Assembly: GCA_020851735.1 (NCBI GenBank)
Contig: JADZCD010000027.1
Location: 1 to 64,000, forward strand
Length of the DNA stretch: 64,000 bases
From: Phycisphaeraceae bacterium
GTDB taxonomy: Bacteria > Planctomycetota > Phycisphaerae > Phycisphaerales > Phycisphaeraceae
Direction of reading: 5' to 3'
Below, piece after piece: positions 16,554 to 24,394 of the stretch; the first letter of the stretch is position 1, and every line of letters starts with the position of its first letter. Position numbers and translations under genes: made by a program. Below the pieces are notes generated by a model, which saw only the letters and a program-made list of their open reading frames with translations, had not been told where the DNA came from and searched no databases.

Positions 16554-17720
16554 ATGGCAATCATGTCGCGTGGCGCTTTGGTGGTGGCATTACTGTTGGT
16601 GGGAGTGGGGATCGGCTGGGCTGTGCTGTGGCGGGACGGGGCGGAGTCGGGCGGGGGAGTGGCGAAACCAAGTGCGGCGAAAAAAAGCGAAGGCGTGGTT
16701 CGCCTGGTGAGTTTTTCGCCGGCGCTCACGCGGATTGTGGTGGACCTGGGGCGGGAGTCGTGGCTGGTGGGAGTGGGGGAGCATGACGCGGCGGCGCCGG
16801 CGGGGACGGCGGTGCTGGGGAATTACCTGGCGCCGGACATGGAAAAGCTGGTGACGGCGGCGCCGACGCTGGTGCTGGTGATGGCGGGCAAGGAAGGGGC
16901 GCACCAGAGGTTAAAGGAATTGGCGGACCGGCAGGGATATGAGCTGGCGGTTTTTTCTACGCCGCACGACGTGGCGGGGGTGTTGGATTTGATTCACCGG
17001 GAAGACGAGCAGGCGGATGTGGGGAAGGTGCTGGGCGCGCCGGCGGCGGCGGCGGAGATGGCGGAGCGGATTCGCCTGCGCTTGGCGGCGTTGGCGCAGG
17101 TGACGGCCCAGACATCGATGCGCAAGGTATTGATTGTGTTTAACGCTAATCCGCTGTGGATCAGCGGGCCGGGGTCGGTGGAGGATGATCTGCTGCGGTT
17201 TCTTGGGGCGCGCAACGCCACGGGCGCGGAGGGCGGGGCGGCGATGAAGGTGGACAGGGAGAAATTGTTGGGCATGGCTCCGGACGCGGTGGTGATGCTG
17301 ATTCCGGGGATGGCGGGGGCGATTCCGGGGACGCTTCCGGGGGGGGGAAAGTACCCCCCGGCAGAGCCGGGGGCTGGGGACGGGGTGGATGGGCAGGTTT
17401 CGGGGGCGCTTCCGGGGGCGAAGCTGGGGGGGGTGGCGGAGGATGCACGGCTGGCGATTTTTCGGGGGTTGGATATTCCGGTGGTGCGGGAGGGGCGATT
17501 TTCCTTAATTGACGATCCGGCGTGTTTGCTGGTGCAGAGCAGTGCGATCGAGCAGGTGGCGGGATTGCTGGCCGAGCGTATTCACCCGGAACGGGCGGAG
17601 GAGATCAGGCGGGTGATGAAGGCGGCCATGGCTGAATTAAGGAAAATGGCGGGCGGGCCGGCGGCGGCGACCACGGGCGGTGAAGAGGAAGGCCAGCGCC
17701 GGGGGTCGAGTGGTGAATAA
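16554..17720 (+). CDS. ABC transporter substrate-binding protein, BtuF/FhuD type
   Basis: A periplasmic binding protein (388 residues) for a metal-chelate or cobalamin-type ligand. An N-terminal membrane anchor (residues 5-25) precedes the domain, which starts RLVSFSPALTRIVVDLG, the usual opening of this family, followed by VLGNYLAPDMEKLVTAAPTLVL. The second lobe contains KVLIVFNANPLWISGPGSVEDDLLRFLGARN. A Gly/Pro-rich insertion near residues 255-295 is encoded by TTCCGGGGG and a repeat C copy. The following FecCD permease overlaps it. The ligand cannot be told from the sequence. Confidence 0.82.
   Translation: MAIMSRGALVVALLLVGVGIGWAVLWRDGAESGGGVAKPSAAKKSEGVVRLVSFSPALTRIVVDLGRESWLVGVGEHDAAAPAGTAVLGNYLAPDMEKLVTAAPTLVLVMAGKEGAHQRLKELADRQGYELAVFSTPHDVAGVLDLIHREDEQADVGKVLGAPAAAAEMAERIRLRLAALAQVTAQTSMRKVLIVFNANPLWISGPGSVEDDLLRFLGARNATGAEGGAAMKVDREKLLGMAPDAVVMLIPGMAGAIPGTLPGGGKYPPAEPGAGDGVDGQVSGALPGAKLGGVAEDARLAIFRGLDIPVVREGRFSLIDDPACLLVQSSAIEQVAGLLAERIHPERAEEIRRVMKAAMAELRKMAGGPAAATTGGEEEGQRRGSSGE
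17316..17420 (+). repeat. Repeat C and TTCCGGGGG units inside the binding-protein gene
   Basis: Contains CCCCCGGC, AGA, GCCGGGGG (17354..17372) flanked by ATTCCGGGG, CTTCCGGGGG and TTTCGGGGGCGCTTCCGGGG. It encodes a low-complexity insertion (KYPPAEPGAGDG) in an otherwise normal domain. Confidence 0.8.
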
Positions 17721-18798
17721 CCAGGGTTGGCTTAAGCATGGTCGGCGGATGACTGCCAAGATGATTTTGTTGGCGGGGGTGATGTTGGCGGCGGGGGGTT
17801 TGCGATTATTTGTCGGGCAGGAGCTTGGTTGGCCGGCGGGGGGATGTGGGGCGGGGCTGTGGAAGCTGCTGGTGGGCGGGTGGGCCAGCCAGTGGTGGCC
17901 GGGGGTTTTTGAGGAGCCGGGGGCGATGACGTGGATGGACATCCGGCTATTGCGGGTGGTGTCGGGCGCGGTGGTGGGGGCGGGGTTGGCGGCGTCGGGG
18001 GTGGCGCTGCAGGCGTTGTTGCGCAACGCGCCGGCGGAGCCGTTTATTCTGGGATTGTCCAGCGGGGCGGCAGTGGGCGTGATGGGCCAAGCGCTCTTGG
18101 CTTATGGTCTGGGGATGCAGCTGGGGGCGAATCATATTGGGGCGTTGCTGGGGGCGGGGTTGAGCATGGCGATTGTGTTCGCGGCGGGTCGGCGGCACGG
18201 GGTGATTGACCCGTTGGGGTTGCTGTTGACGGGCGTGGTTTTGAGCACGATCAACGGGGCGGTGGTGATGATGCTCAATTACCTGGTGGGGCCGGGGGGG
18301 CTGCGGGAGAATCTATCGTATTGGATGATGGGCAACATTGACGAGGCGGTGAGTTCCGGCACGTTGGTGATGGTGCTGGGGGTGACGGTGGCGGGGATCG
18401 GGGTGATGGTGAAGCTGGGGCGGGCGATGGACGTGCTGACGTTTTCGGAGGCGGAGGCGATCAGCCTGGGGGTGCGGGTGGGGGCGTTGCGGGCGGTGCT
18501 GTTTTTGATGGCCAGCGTGATGGCGGCCGGGGCGGTGGTGCTGGCTGGGCCGATCGCTTTTGTGGGGTTGATCTGCCCGCACGTGGTGCGATTTTTGCTT
18601 GGGCCGGGGCACCGGGCGCTGGTGATCGGGTCGGCGCTGGTGGGGGCGACGCTGATTTTGCTTGCGGACGTGGCGAGCGTGCTGCTGGACCGGGGGCTGG
18701 GCAGCGGGCAGATGCCGATCGGGGTGTTCACGGCGATGATCGGCGGGCCGGTGTTCTTGTGGATTTTACGGCCGCAGATGGGGCGCGGGCAGGAGTGA
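17680..18798 (+). CDS. FecCD/BtuC-type ABC transporter permease
   Basis: An inner-membrane permease of the iron-siderophore/cobalamin class (372 residues from 17680; starts at 17710, 17713 or 17749 would reduce the overlap with the upstream gene). Family signatures are ASGVALQALLRNAPAEPFILG, LSSGAAVG and GPIAFVGLICPHVVRFLLGPGHR. About nine hydrophobic segments are visible. The binding protein lies immediately upstream, but no ATP-binding subunit follows; the next gene, dapF, is on the other strand. The ATPase must be elsewhere or shared. Confidence 0.87.
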   Translation: MKRKASAGGRVVNNQGWLKHGRRMTAKMILLAGVMLAAGGLRLFVGQELGWPAGGCGAGLWKLLVGGWASQWWPGVFEEPGAMTWMDIRLLRVVSGAVVGAGLAASGVALQALLRNAPAEPFILGLSSGAAVGVMGQALLAYGLGMQLGANHIGALLGAGLSMAIVFAAGRRHGVIDPLGLLLTGVVLSTINGAVVMMLNYLVGPGGLRENLSYWMMGNIDEAVSSGTLVMVLGVTVAGIGVMVKLGRAMDVLTFSEAEAISLGVRVGALRAVLFLMASVMAAGAVVLAGPIAFVGLICPHVVRFLLGPGHRALVIGSALVGATLILLADVASVLLDRGLGSGQMPIGVFTAMIGGPVFLWILRPQMGRGQE

Positions 18799-18812
18799 CG
18801 GGGGAAGAGGAG

Positions 18813-18847
18813 TTAGGAATTAGGAGTTGGGAATTAGGAATTGGGGG
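18813..18847 (+). repeat. Heptanucleotide tandem repeat (TTAGGAG type) at the dapF stop
   Basis: Five units: TTAGGAA, TTAGGAG, TTGGGAA, TTAGGAA, TTGGGGG. The dapF stop codon (18834..18836) lies inside the array, so the repeat supplies the last residues and the stop. Confidence 0.85.
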
Positions 18848-19730
18848 TTGGCCAATCGCCGGTGAAGACTTCGGTGGCTGGGCCGGTCATGAGGACGTGG
18901 TCGTCGGTGGGGCGCCAGTCGAGGGACAGATCGCCGCCGGGCAGGTGGGCGAGGATTTGGCGCTGGGTGCGGTTGGTCAGGGCGCCGGCGACGGCGACGG
19001 CCGAGGCGCCGGTGCCGCAGGCTAAGGTGATGCCGCTGCCACGTTCCCAGGTGCGCATGGTCACCTCGCGGGGGTTTTGCACCTGGACAAAGTGGACGTT
19101 GATGCGGCGGGGGAAGATGGGTTGATTTTCCAGGAACGGGCCGAGGGTTTCCAGAGGCACGGCGGCGACGTCGCGGCAGAACAGGACCAGGTGGGGATTG
19201 CCCATGGAGACGCAGGTCATGCGCGGGTCCAGGCCGGAGCTTTCGCGCCAGGCGTTTGAGGAAGTGGGAAGGATCGCCTGGTCCATGGGGAAATCGACGA
19301 TCCGGCCAGGCTCGGCCAGATTAACGGGGATGTCTTTGGGGGTGAGGATCGGCGGGCCCATGTCGACGGTGACGAGGTTGACTTTGCCGTCGTGGTTGAG
19401 GGTGTAGGAGAGGGTGAGCACGCCGCGTTTGGTTTCGACGCGCATGGGGTTGGCTTGGGAGAGACCGTGGTCGTGGGCGAGCTTGCAGACGCAGCGGATG
19501 CCGTTGCCGCACATTTCGGATTCGGACCCGTCGGCGTTGAACATGCGCATGCGGACGTCGGCGGTGGTGCCGGGGGAGGGGGGGAGGACGAGGATCAGGC
19601 CGTCGCCGCCGACGCCGAAGTGGCGGTCGGCGATGAGGGGCGCCAGGGCGGCGGGATCGCGGACGGACTGTGCAAAGCCGTTGACGTAGACGTAGTCGTT
19701 GCCGATGCCGTGCATCTTGATGAAGCGCAT
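18834..19730 (-). CDS. dapF: Diaminopimelate epimerase
   Basis: Converts LL- to meso-diaminopimelate for lysine and peptidoglycan synthesis. The 298-residue product has the two catalytic cysteines in the expected motifs, EMCGNGIRC (Cys74) and ACGTGASA (Cys238), and the opening FIKMHGIGNDYVYVN. RHFGVGGDGLI and MRMFNADGSE also fit. The ATG at 19730 begins the conserved N terminus; the longer open frame upstream is not protein-like. The final residues (TPNS) and the stop come from a heptanucleotide repeat. It is convergent with the FecCD gene, 35 bases away. Confidence 0.95.
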   Translation of the reverse strand: MRFIKMHGIGNDYVYVNGFAQSVRDPAALAPLIADRHFGVGGDGLILVLPPSPGTTADVRMRMFNADGSESEMCGNGIRCVCKLAHDHGLSQANPMRVETKRGVLTLSYTLNHDGKVNLVTVDMGPPILTPKDIPVNLAEPGRIVDFPMDQAILPTSSNAWRESSGLDPRMTCVSMGNPHLVLFCRDVAAVPLETLGPFLENQPIFPRRINVHFVQVQNPREVTMRTWERGSGITLACGTGASAVAVAGALTNRTQRQILAHLPGGDLSLDWRPTDDHVLMTGPATEVFTGDWPTPNS

Positions 19731-19975
19731 GATCAAGTCCTGGGCTGGGGAAGGATTATAGGCGGCGGGCCACGTTCCTAGGGTGAGAGTAAAATAACCG
19801 CAATAGCGGCGGTCGGCATCCGGGGTAAGGCGAAGGCATGCGGGGAATCCGGGGGGTGGCGGGTCGGCGCGGGGCGGCGGCGACGGGGGAGGGGGAAAGA
19901 ATGAAGGAAGCGGAAGCCGTATGATGATCACGGTATCGGCGACGGCTTAAGGAGCAGGTAACAGGAGGCAAGGAC

Positions 19976-21118
19976 ATGACCCAAACGCCTGGATCGCAAG
20001 AACCGGGGGAACAGCCTACGACCGGACCGAGCGGGCCGGGCGGGCGGGCGCCGATTAACACGGCGGGCTTGAATGCTCCTCCGCCGCCGCCACCGCCGGG
20101 GCCGTATGGCTATCCGCCGGGCTACGGGCAGTTCATGATGGCGCCGCCGACGCCGCCGCGGCGGCGCTGGTGGTGGTGGTTGCTGCGGCCGGTGGTGGGA
20201 ACGGCGGTGAGTCTGGGGGTGCTGATGATATTGTTTTTGATCCTGCAGGCGGGCTTGGGCGAGGGCGGGGTGAGGGAAGTGGAATTGACGGCGGGGGCGG
20301 AGGATCAGCGGATCGTGGTGCTGCCGATCGAGGGAGTGATTGACGAGGGGACGGTGACGTTCGTGCGGCAGGCGCTGGGCGTGCTGCGTGACCACAAGCC
20401 GGCGGCGGTGGTGCTGCGGGTGGAATCGCCGGGCGGCGAGGTGGGGGCGGCGGACCGCACGTGGCACATGCTCAAGCGATTTAAGGACGAGCAACATCTA
20501 AAAATAGTGGCCAGCTACGGGGGGCAGGCGACCAGCGGGGGGTATTACGTTTCGATGACGGCTGATGAGATCATCGCTGAGCCGACGTGCGTGACGGGGA
20601 GCATCGGCGTGCTGTTGACGGCGTTCACGCTGGAAAAAGCGATGGAGAAGCTGGGCATCACGCCGGAGGTTCTGCCGGCGACGGGGGCGACCAGGAAAGA
20701 CCAGGGGAGCATGTTCCGTTCCTGGACGCCGGAGGATCGCACGGCTTTGCTGGGGATCATCGACCACATGCAGGAGCGGTTCATCACGGTGGTGGAGCAG
20801 GGCCGGGGCCTGTCGCGGGAGCAGGTGCGGGTGTTGGCCACCGGGGAGCCGTTCACCACGCCGGCGGCGATCCAACACGGACTGGTGGACGCCGAGGGGT
20901 ACCTGGATGAGGCCATCGAGCGTGCCAAGGTGCTGGCGGGGATTCCCGTGGAGGTCAGGCCGCAGGTGACGGTGGTGCGGATGCGGGCGGAGTTCGGGCC
21001 CTGGTCCATGCTGGGCATGCGGGGCGGGGACTGGCCGCGGCAGACGGCGCAGATGGCTCGTGCGGTGATGGAGGAGCTGAACGCGGTGAAGCTGGAATAT
21101 CGGACGCCGCTGCGCTAA
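19976..21118 (+). CDS. sppA: Signal peptide peptidase SppA (family S49)
   Basis: A membrane-anchored serine protease that degrades leftover signal peptides (380 residues). The first 65 residues are Pro/Gly-rich and cytoplasmic, followed by one transmembrane segment (about 71-93). The protease domain has VVLPIEGVID, LRVESPGGEVGAAD, the catalytic Ser187 in GGQATSGGYYVSM and TCVTGSIGVL. The probable catalytic lysine is in TRKDQGS. The length and single domain match the short SppA form. The long proline-rich N-terminal tail is unusual. Confidence 0.9.
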   Translation: MTQTPGSQEPGEQPTTGPSGPGGRAPINTAGLNAPPPPPPPGPYGYPPGYGQFMMAPPTPPRRRWWWWLLRPVVGTAVSLGVLMILFLILQAGLGEGGVREVELTAGAEDQRIVVLPIEGVIDEGTVTFVRQALGVLRDHKPAAVVLRVESPGGEVGAADRTWHMLKRFKDEQHLKIVASYGGQATSGGYYVSMTADEIIAEPTCVTGSIGVLLTAFTLEKAMEKLGITPEVLPATGATRKDQGSMFRSWTPEDRTALLGIIDHMQERFITVVEQGRGLSREQVRVLATGEPFTTPAAIQHGLVDAEGYLDEAIERAKVLAGIPVEVRPQVTVVRMRAEFGPWSMLGMRGGDWPRQTAQMARAVMEELNAVKLEYRTPLR

Positions 21119-21232
21119 AAGGGCTGGGGATTTTGCTCCCGGCGCGGGGCAGGGGTAAGATCGGTTAAGGTCATTTAAGTACCCAGGGTCAGGGCCCGGC
21201 GGCCACTCAACTTGAATAGAAAGGAAAGGCTC

Positions 21233-21772
21233 ATGGACGGACTGCGAGAATGGTTAAGGCAGAATCAGTCGATCGTCACGGTGGTGGTGGTCGTGTTGCT
21301 GGTGGCGGCGCTGGGGATAGCGATGATGAACATGCGGCAAGGCGGGGGTAAGAAAACGGCGTATTTTTACGATTTGAACAAGAAGGAGTTGTTCGTGGAC
21401 TCGGTGGACAAGCGCCCGCCGTTTGAGGTCGGCTCGGGGGCGGCGCCGGACGGCGGTCCGGCGGGTGTGGCGGCGGCGGTATTCGCCTGCGGCGACGGGT
21501 GCGCCGATGAGAGCAAGCGGTTTGTGGGTTACGTCACCAAATACACGGACCAGGCGGTCAAGTGGCTGGAGGAAGCCGACGCGATGGGGACGGATCCGAG
21601 CACGCAGGGCAAGCGGTCCGAGCTTTGGATGAAGGCGGAGATCAGCCAGGTTTACATGCTGCCGGACGGCACCAAGTGGCTGAGCATGCAGGACCCCTCG
21701 TATGAGAAGGCGATGGCGGGCTATCGGGCACGCTGCACCGGCGACGACAAGCTGACGACGTGCGCTCCGTGA
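21233..21772 (+). CDS. Membrane-anchored protein of unknown function
   Basis: A 179-residue protein from the ATG at 21233, which has an AAAGGAAAGG ribosome site. One membrane segment (residues 14-34, IVTVVVVVLLVAALGIAMMN) precedes a soluble domain starting KKTAYFYDLNKKELFVDS. The domain has four cysteines (FACGDGC and two near the C terminus, YRARCTGDDKLTTC), which suggests disulfides or metal binding outside the membrane. No family name can be given. A terminator follows at 21810. Confidence 0.75.
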   Translation: MDGLREWLRQNQSIVTVVVVVLLVAALGIAMMNMRQGGGKKTAYFYDLNKKELFVDSVDKRPPFEVGSGAAPDGGPAGVAAAVFACGDGCADESKRFVGYVTKYTDQAVKWLEEADAMGTDPSTQGKRSELWMKAEISQVYMLPDGTKWLSMQDPSYEKAMAGYRARCTGDDKLTTCAP

Positions 21773-21809
21773 TGGGGATGCGTTTGGTTTAATGGTCAAA
21801 ATCAAGAAG

Positions 21810-21841
21810 CCACCGGCGAAAACAAGCCGGTGGTTTTGTTT
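21810..21841 (+). terminator. Intrinsic terminator
   Basis: CCACCGGC, an eight-base A-rich loop, GCCGGTGG, then TTTTGTTT. It lies 37 bases past the stop at 21772. Confidence 0.88.
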
Positions 21842-21878
21842 AGGGGGGGAAAGCGAAGGATACGGATTGCGGGAATGT

Positions 21879-21944
21879 CGCAGGCGAAGGAGCACTTGCT
21901 CACCCGGCCGGCGGAGCGGCCGGGCTTTTTTGTTCACGCCTGCG
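21879..21944 (+). repeat. Nested hairpin repeat D, copy 3
   Basis: The best-preserved copy: outer arms CGCAGGCG (21879) and CGCCTGCG (21937), inner arms CCCGGCCG and CGGCCGGG, then CTTTTTTG. It sits between two convergent genes, where the inner stem with its T run could act as a terminator. Confidence 0.82.
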
Positions 21945-21993
21945 GGTTAATTGCGCAGCGAATGAAAATCGTGGGACGGGAGGCCAGGGAGCA

Positions 21994-22890
21994 TCAGCCC
22001 CGGCAGGTCTGGGCGGCGAAGGTGCAGACGGTGTCGGTCAGCTCGGAGGTCTGGCGGGTGGTTTGACCTTCCAGGGACATGGGATTGGAGGCGTTGAAGG
22101 TGTGGTTGGCGCCGGCGATGATGCGCAGGGTGGTCTTGGCGCCGCCGGCCTGGGCTAAGCGGTGCGCGGCAGCGAGGGGAACGGTCGGGTCGTGTTCGCC
22201 GTGAATCACCAGGCAGGGACAGGCGAGGGTGGCGATGGCCTGGAGGGGATTGAACGCTTTGGGGTTGGCTTCGATTTCCGCCAGCCATTGGCGGCCGACG
22301 CGGAGGACCTGGCCGGTGCGGGTGGAGGGGGATTCGACAAAGCCGCGGGCGCGGAGTTCGATTTTGTCCGTTTCGCTTAGACCACAGGCGTCGTCGGGAG
22401 CGGCGGCGGTGATGACGGCGGCGGGCGGTGGATTAGCGGCCGGGTCCATGGTCAGGCGCCAAGCGGTTAAGAGCGAAGTGATGCCGCCGCGGCTGTGGCC
22501 AAAATAAACAACCGGGAGGTTCGGGCGTGGGATGCCGGGCACGCGGGCCTGGCGGGTGGCGGCGGTGATTAACTGGAGGTCTTCGATCTGCCGGCCCCAG
22601 GTGTCGCGTTCAAAGAGGTCGGGGCGCTCGAACATGTGCAGGCGATCGAAGGTGGCGATGTTGTTGGCCATGCCCGCATGGCTGAAGTTAAAGCGCAGCG
22701 CCAGCATGCCGCGGCGGGCGGCGGACTCGGCCAGGTAGGGAATGAACCCGTAGTCCTTGTAGCCTTTAAACCCATGGGCGAGGATGAGCACGGCAAAGGG
22801 CGCAAGGCCGCCGAAGGGCACGTGGGTGGTGCCCAGGATCGGTTGGCGATCGGCGCCGGGCAGGGTCCATTCGATCTGCTGGGTGGGCAT
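21994..22890 (-). CDS. Alpha/beta hydrolase
   Basis: A 298-residue serine hydrolase of the dienelactone-hydrolase/peptidase-like group. The nucleophile elbow is GHSRGG (YFGHSRGGITSLL, mid-protein). The acid is probably in LVIHGEHDPTVPLAAAHRL and the histidine in GANHTFNA near the C terminus. FAVLILAHGFKGYKDYGFIP is the oxyanion-side segment. No signal peptide is seen, so it is probably cytoplasmic. The substrate is unknown. Confidence 0.85.
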   Translation of the reverse strand: MPTQQIEWTLPGADRQPILGTTHVPFGGLAPFAVLILAHGFKGYKDYGFIPYLAESAARRGMLALRFNFSHAGMANNIATFDRLHMFERPDLFERDTWGRQIEDLQLITAATRQARVPGIPRPNLPVVYFGHSRGGITSLLTAWRLTMDPAANPPPAAVITAAAPDDACGLSETDKIELRARGFVESPSTRTGQVLRVGRQWLAEIEANPKAFNPLQAIATLACPCLVIHGEHDPTVPLAAAHRLAQAGGAKTTLRIIAGANHTFNASNPMSLEGQTTRQTSELTDTVCTFAAQTCRG

Positions 22891-22958
22891 GGGTCAGAAA
22901 AGTATAGGGTTAAACGGGGAGGGAGGGGGGGACTGGTTTTTTTGGGGGGGGGTGTTTA

Positions 22959-22991
22959 TCCGGGCCTGAAGGGCCCGGCTTGGGGGCCCGG
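22959..22991 (+). repeat. Hairpin repeat B, copy 3
   Basis: Nearly identical to the copy at 13100. It lies 28 bases downstream of the isocitrate-dehydrogenase stop. Confidence 0.85.
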
Positions 22992-23019
22992 GTGGGGGGG
23001 GCGGGGTGGATCGAGGGCG

Positions 23020-24045
23020 TCAGTGATGGAGGCGGGCGATGACGGCGTCGGCGAATTGTTCGGTGGAGAGCGAGCCGGCCAGGTCGCGGGTTTTCTGGTT
23101 GTCGGCCAGGGCCAGGTTGTAGGCGTTTTTCACGCGTTCGGCGGCGGCGCGGCAGGCGGGGTCGGTGCGGGTGTCGGCTAAGTGGTTGAGCATCATGACG
23201 GCGGACATGAGCAGGGCCAGGGGGTTGGCGATGCCCTTGCCGGCGATGTCGGGGGCGGAGCCGTGGACGGCTTCGAAGACGGCTTCGCGGTCGCCGATGT
23301 TGGCTCCGGGCACGACGCCCAAGCCGCCGACGAGTCCGGCGCAGAGGTCGGACACGACGTCGCCGTAGAGATTTTCCAGGAGCAGGACGTCAAAGCGGGC
23401 GGGGTCCTGGACCATGCGCATGCAGCCGGCGTCGATGATGAGTTCTTCGTATTCGATCTGGGGGAAATCCCGTTGATGGACCTGGCGGGCGCAGCGGAGG
23501 AACAGGCCGTCGGTCAACTTCATGATGTTGGCCTTGTGGAACACGGTCACGCGGCGGCGCTGGCGCTGGGAGGCGTAGCGGAAGGCCCAGCGGGCGATGC
23601 GGGTGCAGGCGATGTCGGTGGCGACCTTCATGCTGGTGACCACGCCGGCGGTGATTTCGTTTTCGATGCCGCTGTAGAGGCCTTCGGTGTTCTCGCGGAC
23701 GATGACGATGTCCACGGCTTGAAAGCGGGTGTCGACGCCTTTTAAGTTGCGGACGGGGCGGACGGCGGCGTAGAGATTGAGTTTTTTGCGCAGGCCGACG
23801 TTGACGGAGGTAAAGCCCTCGCCGACGGGGGTGGTGCAGGGGCCCTTAAGGGCGACGCCGTGATCGCGGATGGCCTGGAGGGTCTGATCGGGCAGGACGG
23901 GCAGGTTGTTTTTCAGGGCGCTAAGCCCGGCGGAATGCTCGATCCAGGAGAGGGGGGCCTGGGCGGCGGCTAAGACGCGGCAAGTCGCGGCGGCTACTTC
24001 GGGGCCGATGCCGTCGCCGGCGATCAGGACAATCGGATGGTTCAT
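23020..24045 (-). CDS. NAD-type isocitrate/isopropylmalate dehydrogenase family protein
   Basis: A 341-residue beta-decarboxylating dehydrogenase. IVLIAGDGIGPEVAAA opens the protein, IVIVRENTEGLYSGIEN is the substrate motif of NAD-linked isocitrate dehydrogenases, and LLLENLYGDVVSDLCAGLVGG is the metal-binding signature. HGSAPDIAGKGIANP gives the nucleotide-binding segment. The absence of 3-isopropylmalate-type determinants and the ENTEGLYSG motif favour isocitrate, but homoisocitrate or isopropylmalate cannot be excluded. The ATG at 24045 fits the conserved start. No leuCD genes lie nearby, which supports a citrate-cycle role. Confidence 0.85.
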   Translation of the reverse strand: MNHPIVLIAGDGIGPEVAAATCRVLAAAQAPLSWIEHSAGLSALKNNLPVLPDQTLQAIRDHGVALKGPCTTPVGEGFTSVNVGLRKKLNLYAAVRPVRNLKGVDTRFQAVDIVIVRENTEGLYSGIENEITAGVVTSMKVATDIACTRIARWAFRYASQRQRRRVTVFHKANIMKLTDGLFLRCARQVHQRDFPQIEYEELIIDAGCMRMVQDPARFDVLLLENLYGDVVSDLCAGLVGGLGVVPGANIGDREAVFEAVHGSAPDIAGKGIANPLALLMSAVMMLNHLADTRTDPACRAAAERVKNAYNLALADNQKTRDLAGSLSTEQFADAVIARLHH

Positions 24046-24223
24046 GAGGGAATTCCAGACAGGCGGATGGTTGAGGAGAATCTTCCCCCAAGCATAGGCG
24101 GGAATGGGGTATCTGAAAACCCCCCTGGAACACACGCAAGCCCCGGAAAATGTTCTGGGGGTGACGGACGCTGGGATGGGGTGGAGCGGGGGGGAGGAAG
24201 GGAGAGGGTGGGGGTGATGCGTA

Positions 24224-24256
24224 TCCGAGCCTGAAGGGCCCGGCTTGGCGGCCCGG
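24224..24256 (+). repeat. Hairpin repeat B, copy 4
   Basis: CCGAGCC, TGAA, GGGCCCGG, CTTGGC, GGCCCGG. With the A2 copy at 24300 and the hairpin at 24358 it occupies the 316-base gap 24046..24361, where no gene is seen. Confidence 0.8.
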
Positions 24257-24299
24257 AGGGAGGGCCGGGGGGAGGAGAGGAATTTGGGGGGATCAGCCA

Positions 24300-24324
24300 G
24301 CCCAGGGATTTCTCCTGGGCTTTT
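24300..24324 (+). repeat. Hairpin repeat A2, copy 5
   Basis: GCCCAGGGATTTCTCCTGGGC with two bases missing from the right arm, then TTTT. It lies 38 bases past the stop of the minus-strand gene at 24362. Confidence 0.8.
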
Positions 24325-24357
24325 GGGAAAATTGTTGGTTAACGGCGATGCAGAAGC

Positions 24358-24394
24358 ACCCTCACCCTGCCCTCTCCCTCAAAGAGGGAGAGGA
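24358..24394 (+). repeat. CCCTCTCCCTC hairpin repeat overlapping a stop codon
   Basis: CCTCTCCCTC, AAA, GAGGGAGAGG is a perfect ten-base stem preceded by ACCCTCACCCTG. Hairpins with this wording are widespread between bacterial genes. Here it supplies the last residues (SLRERAG) and the stop of the minus-strand gene. Confidence 0.8.
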
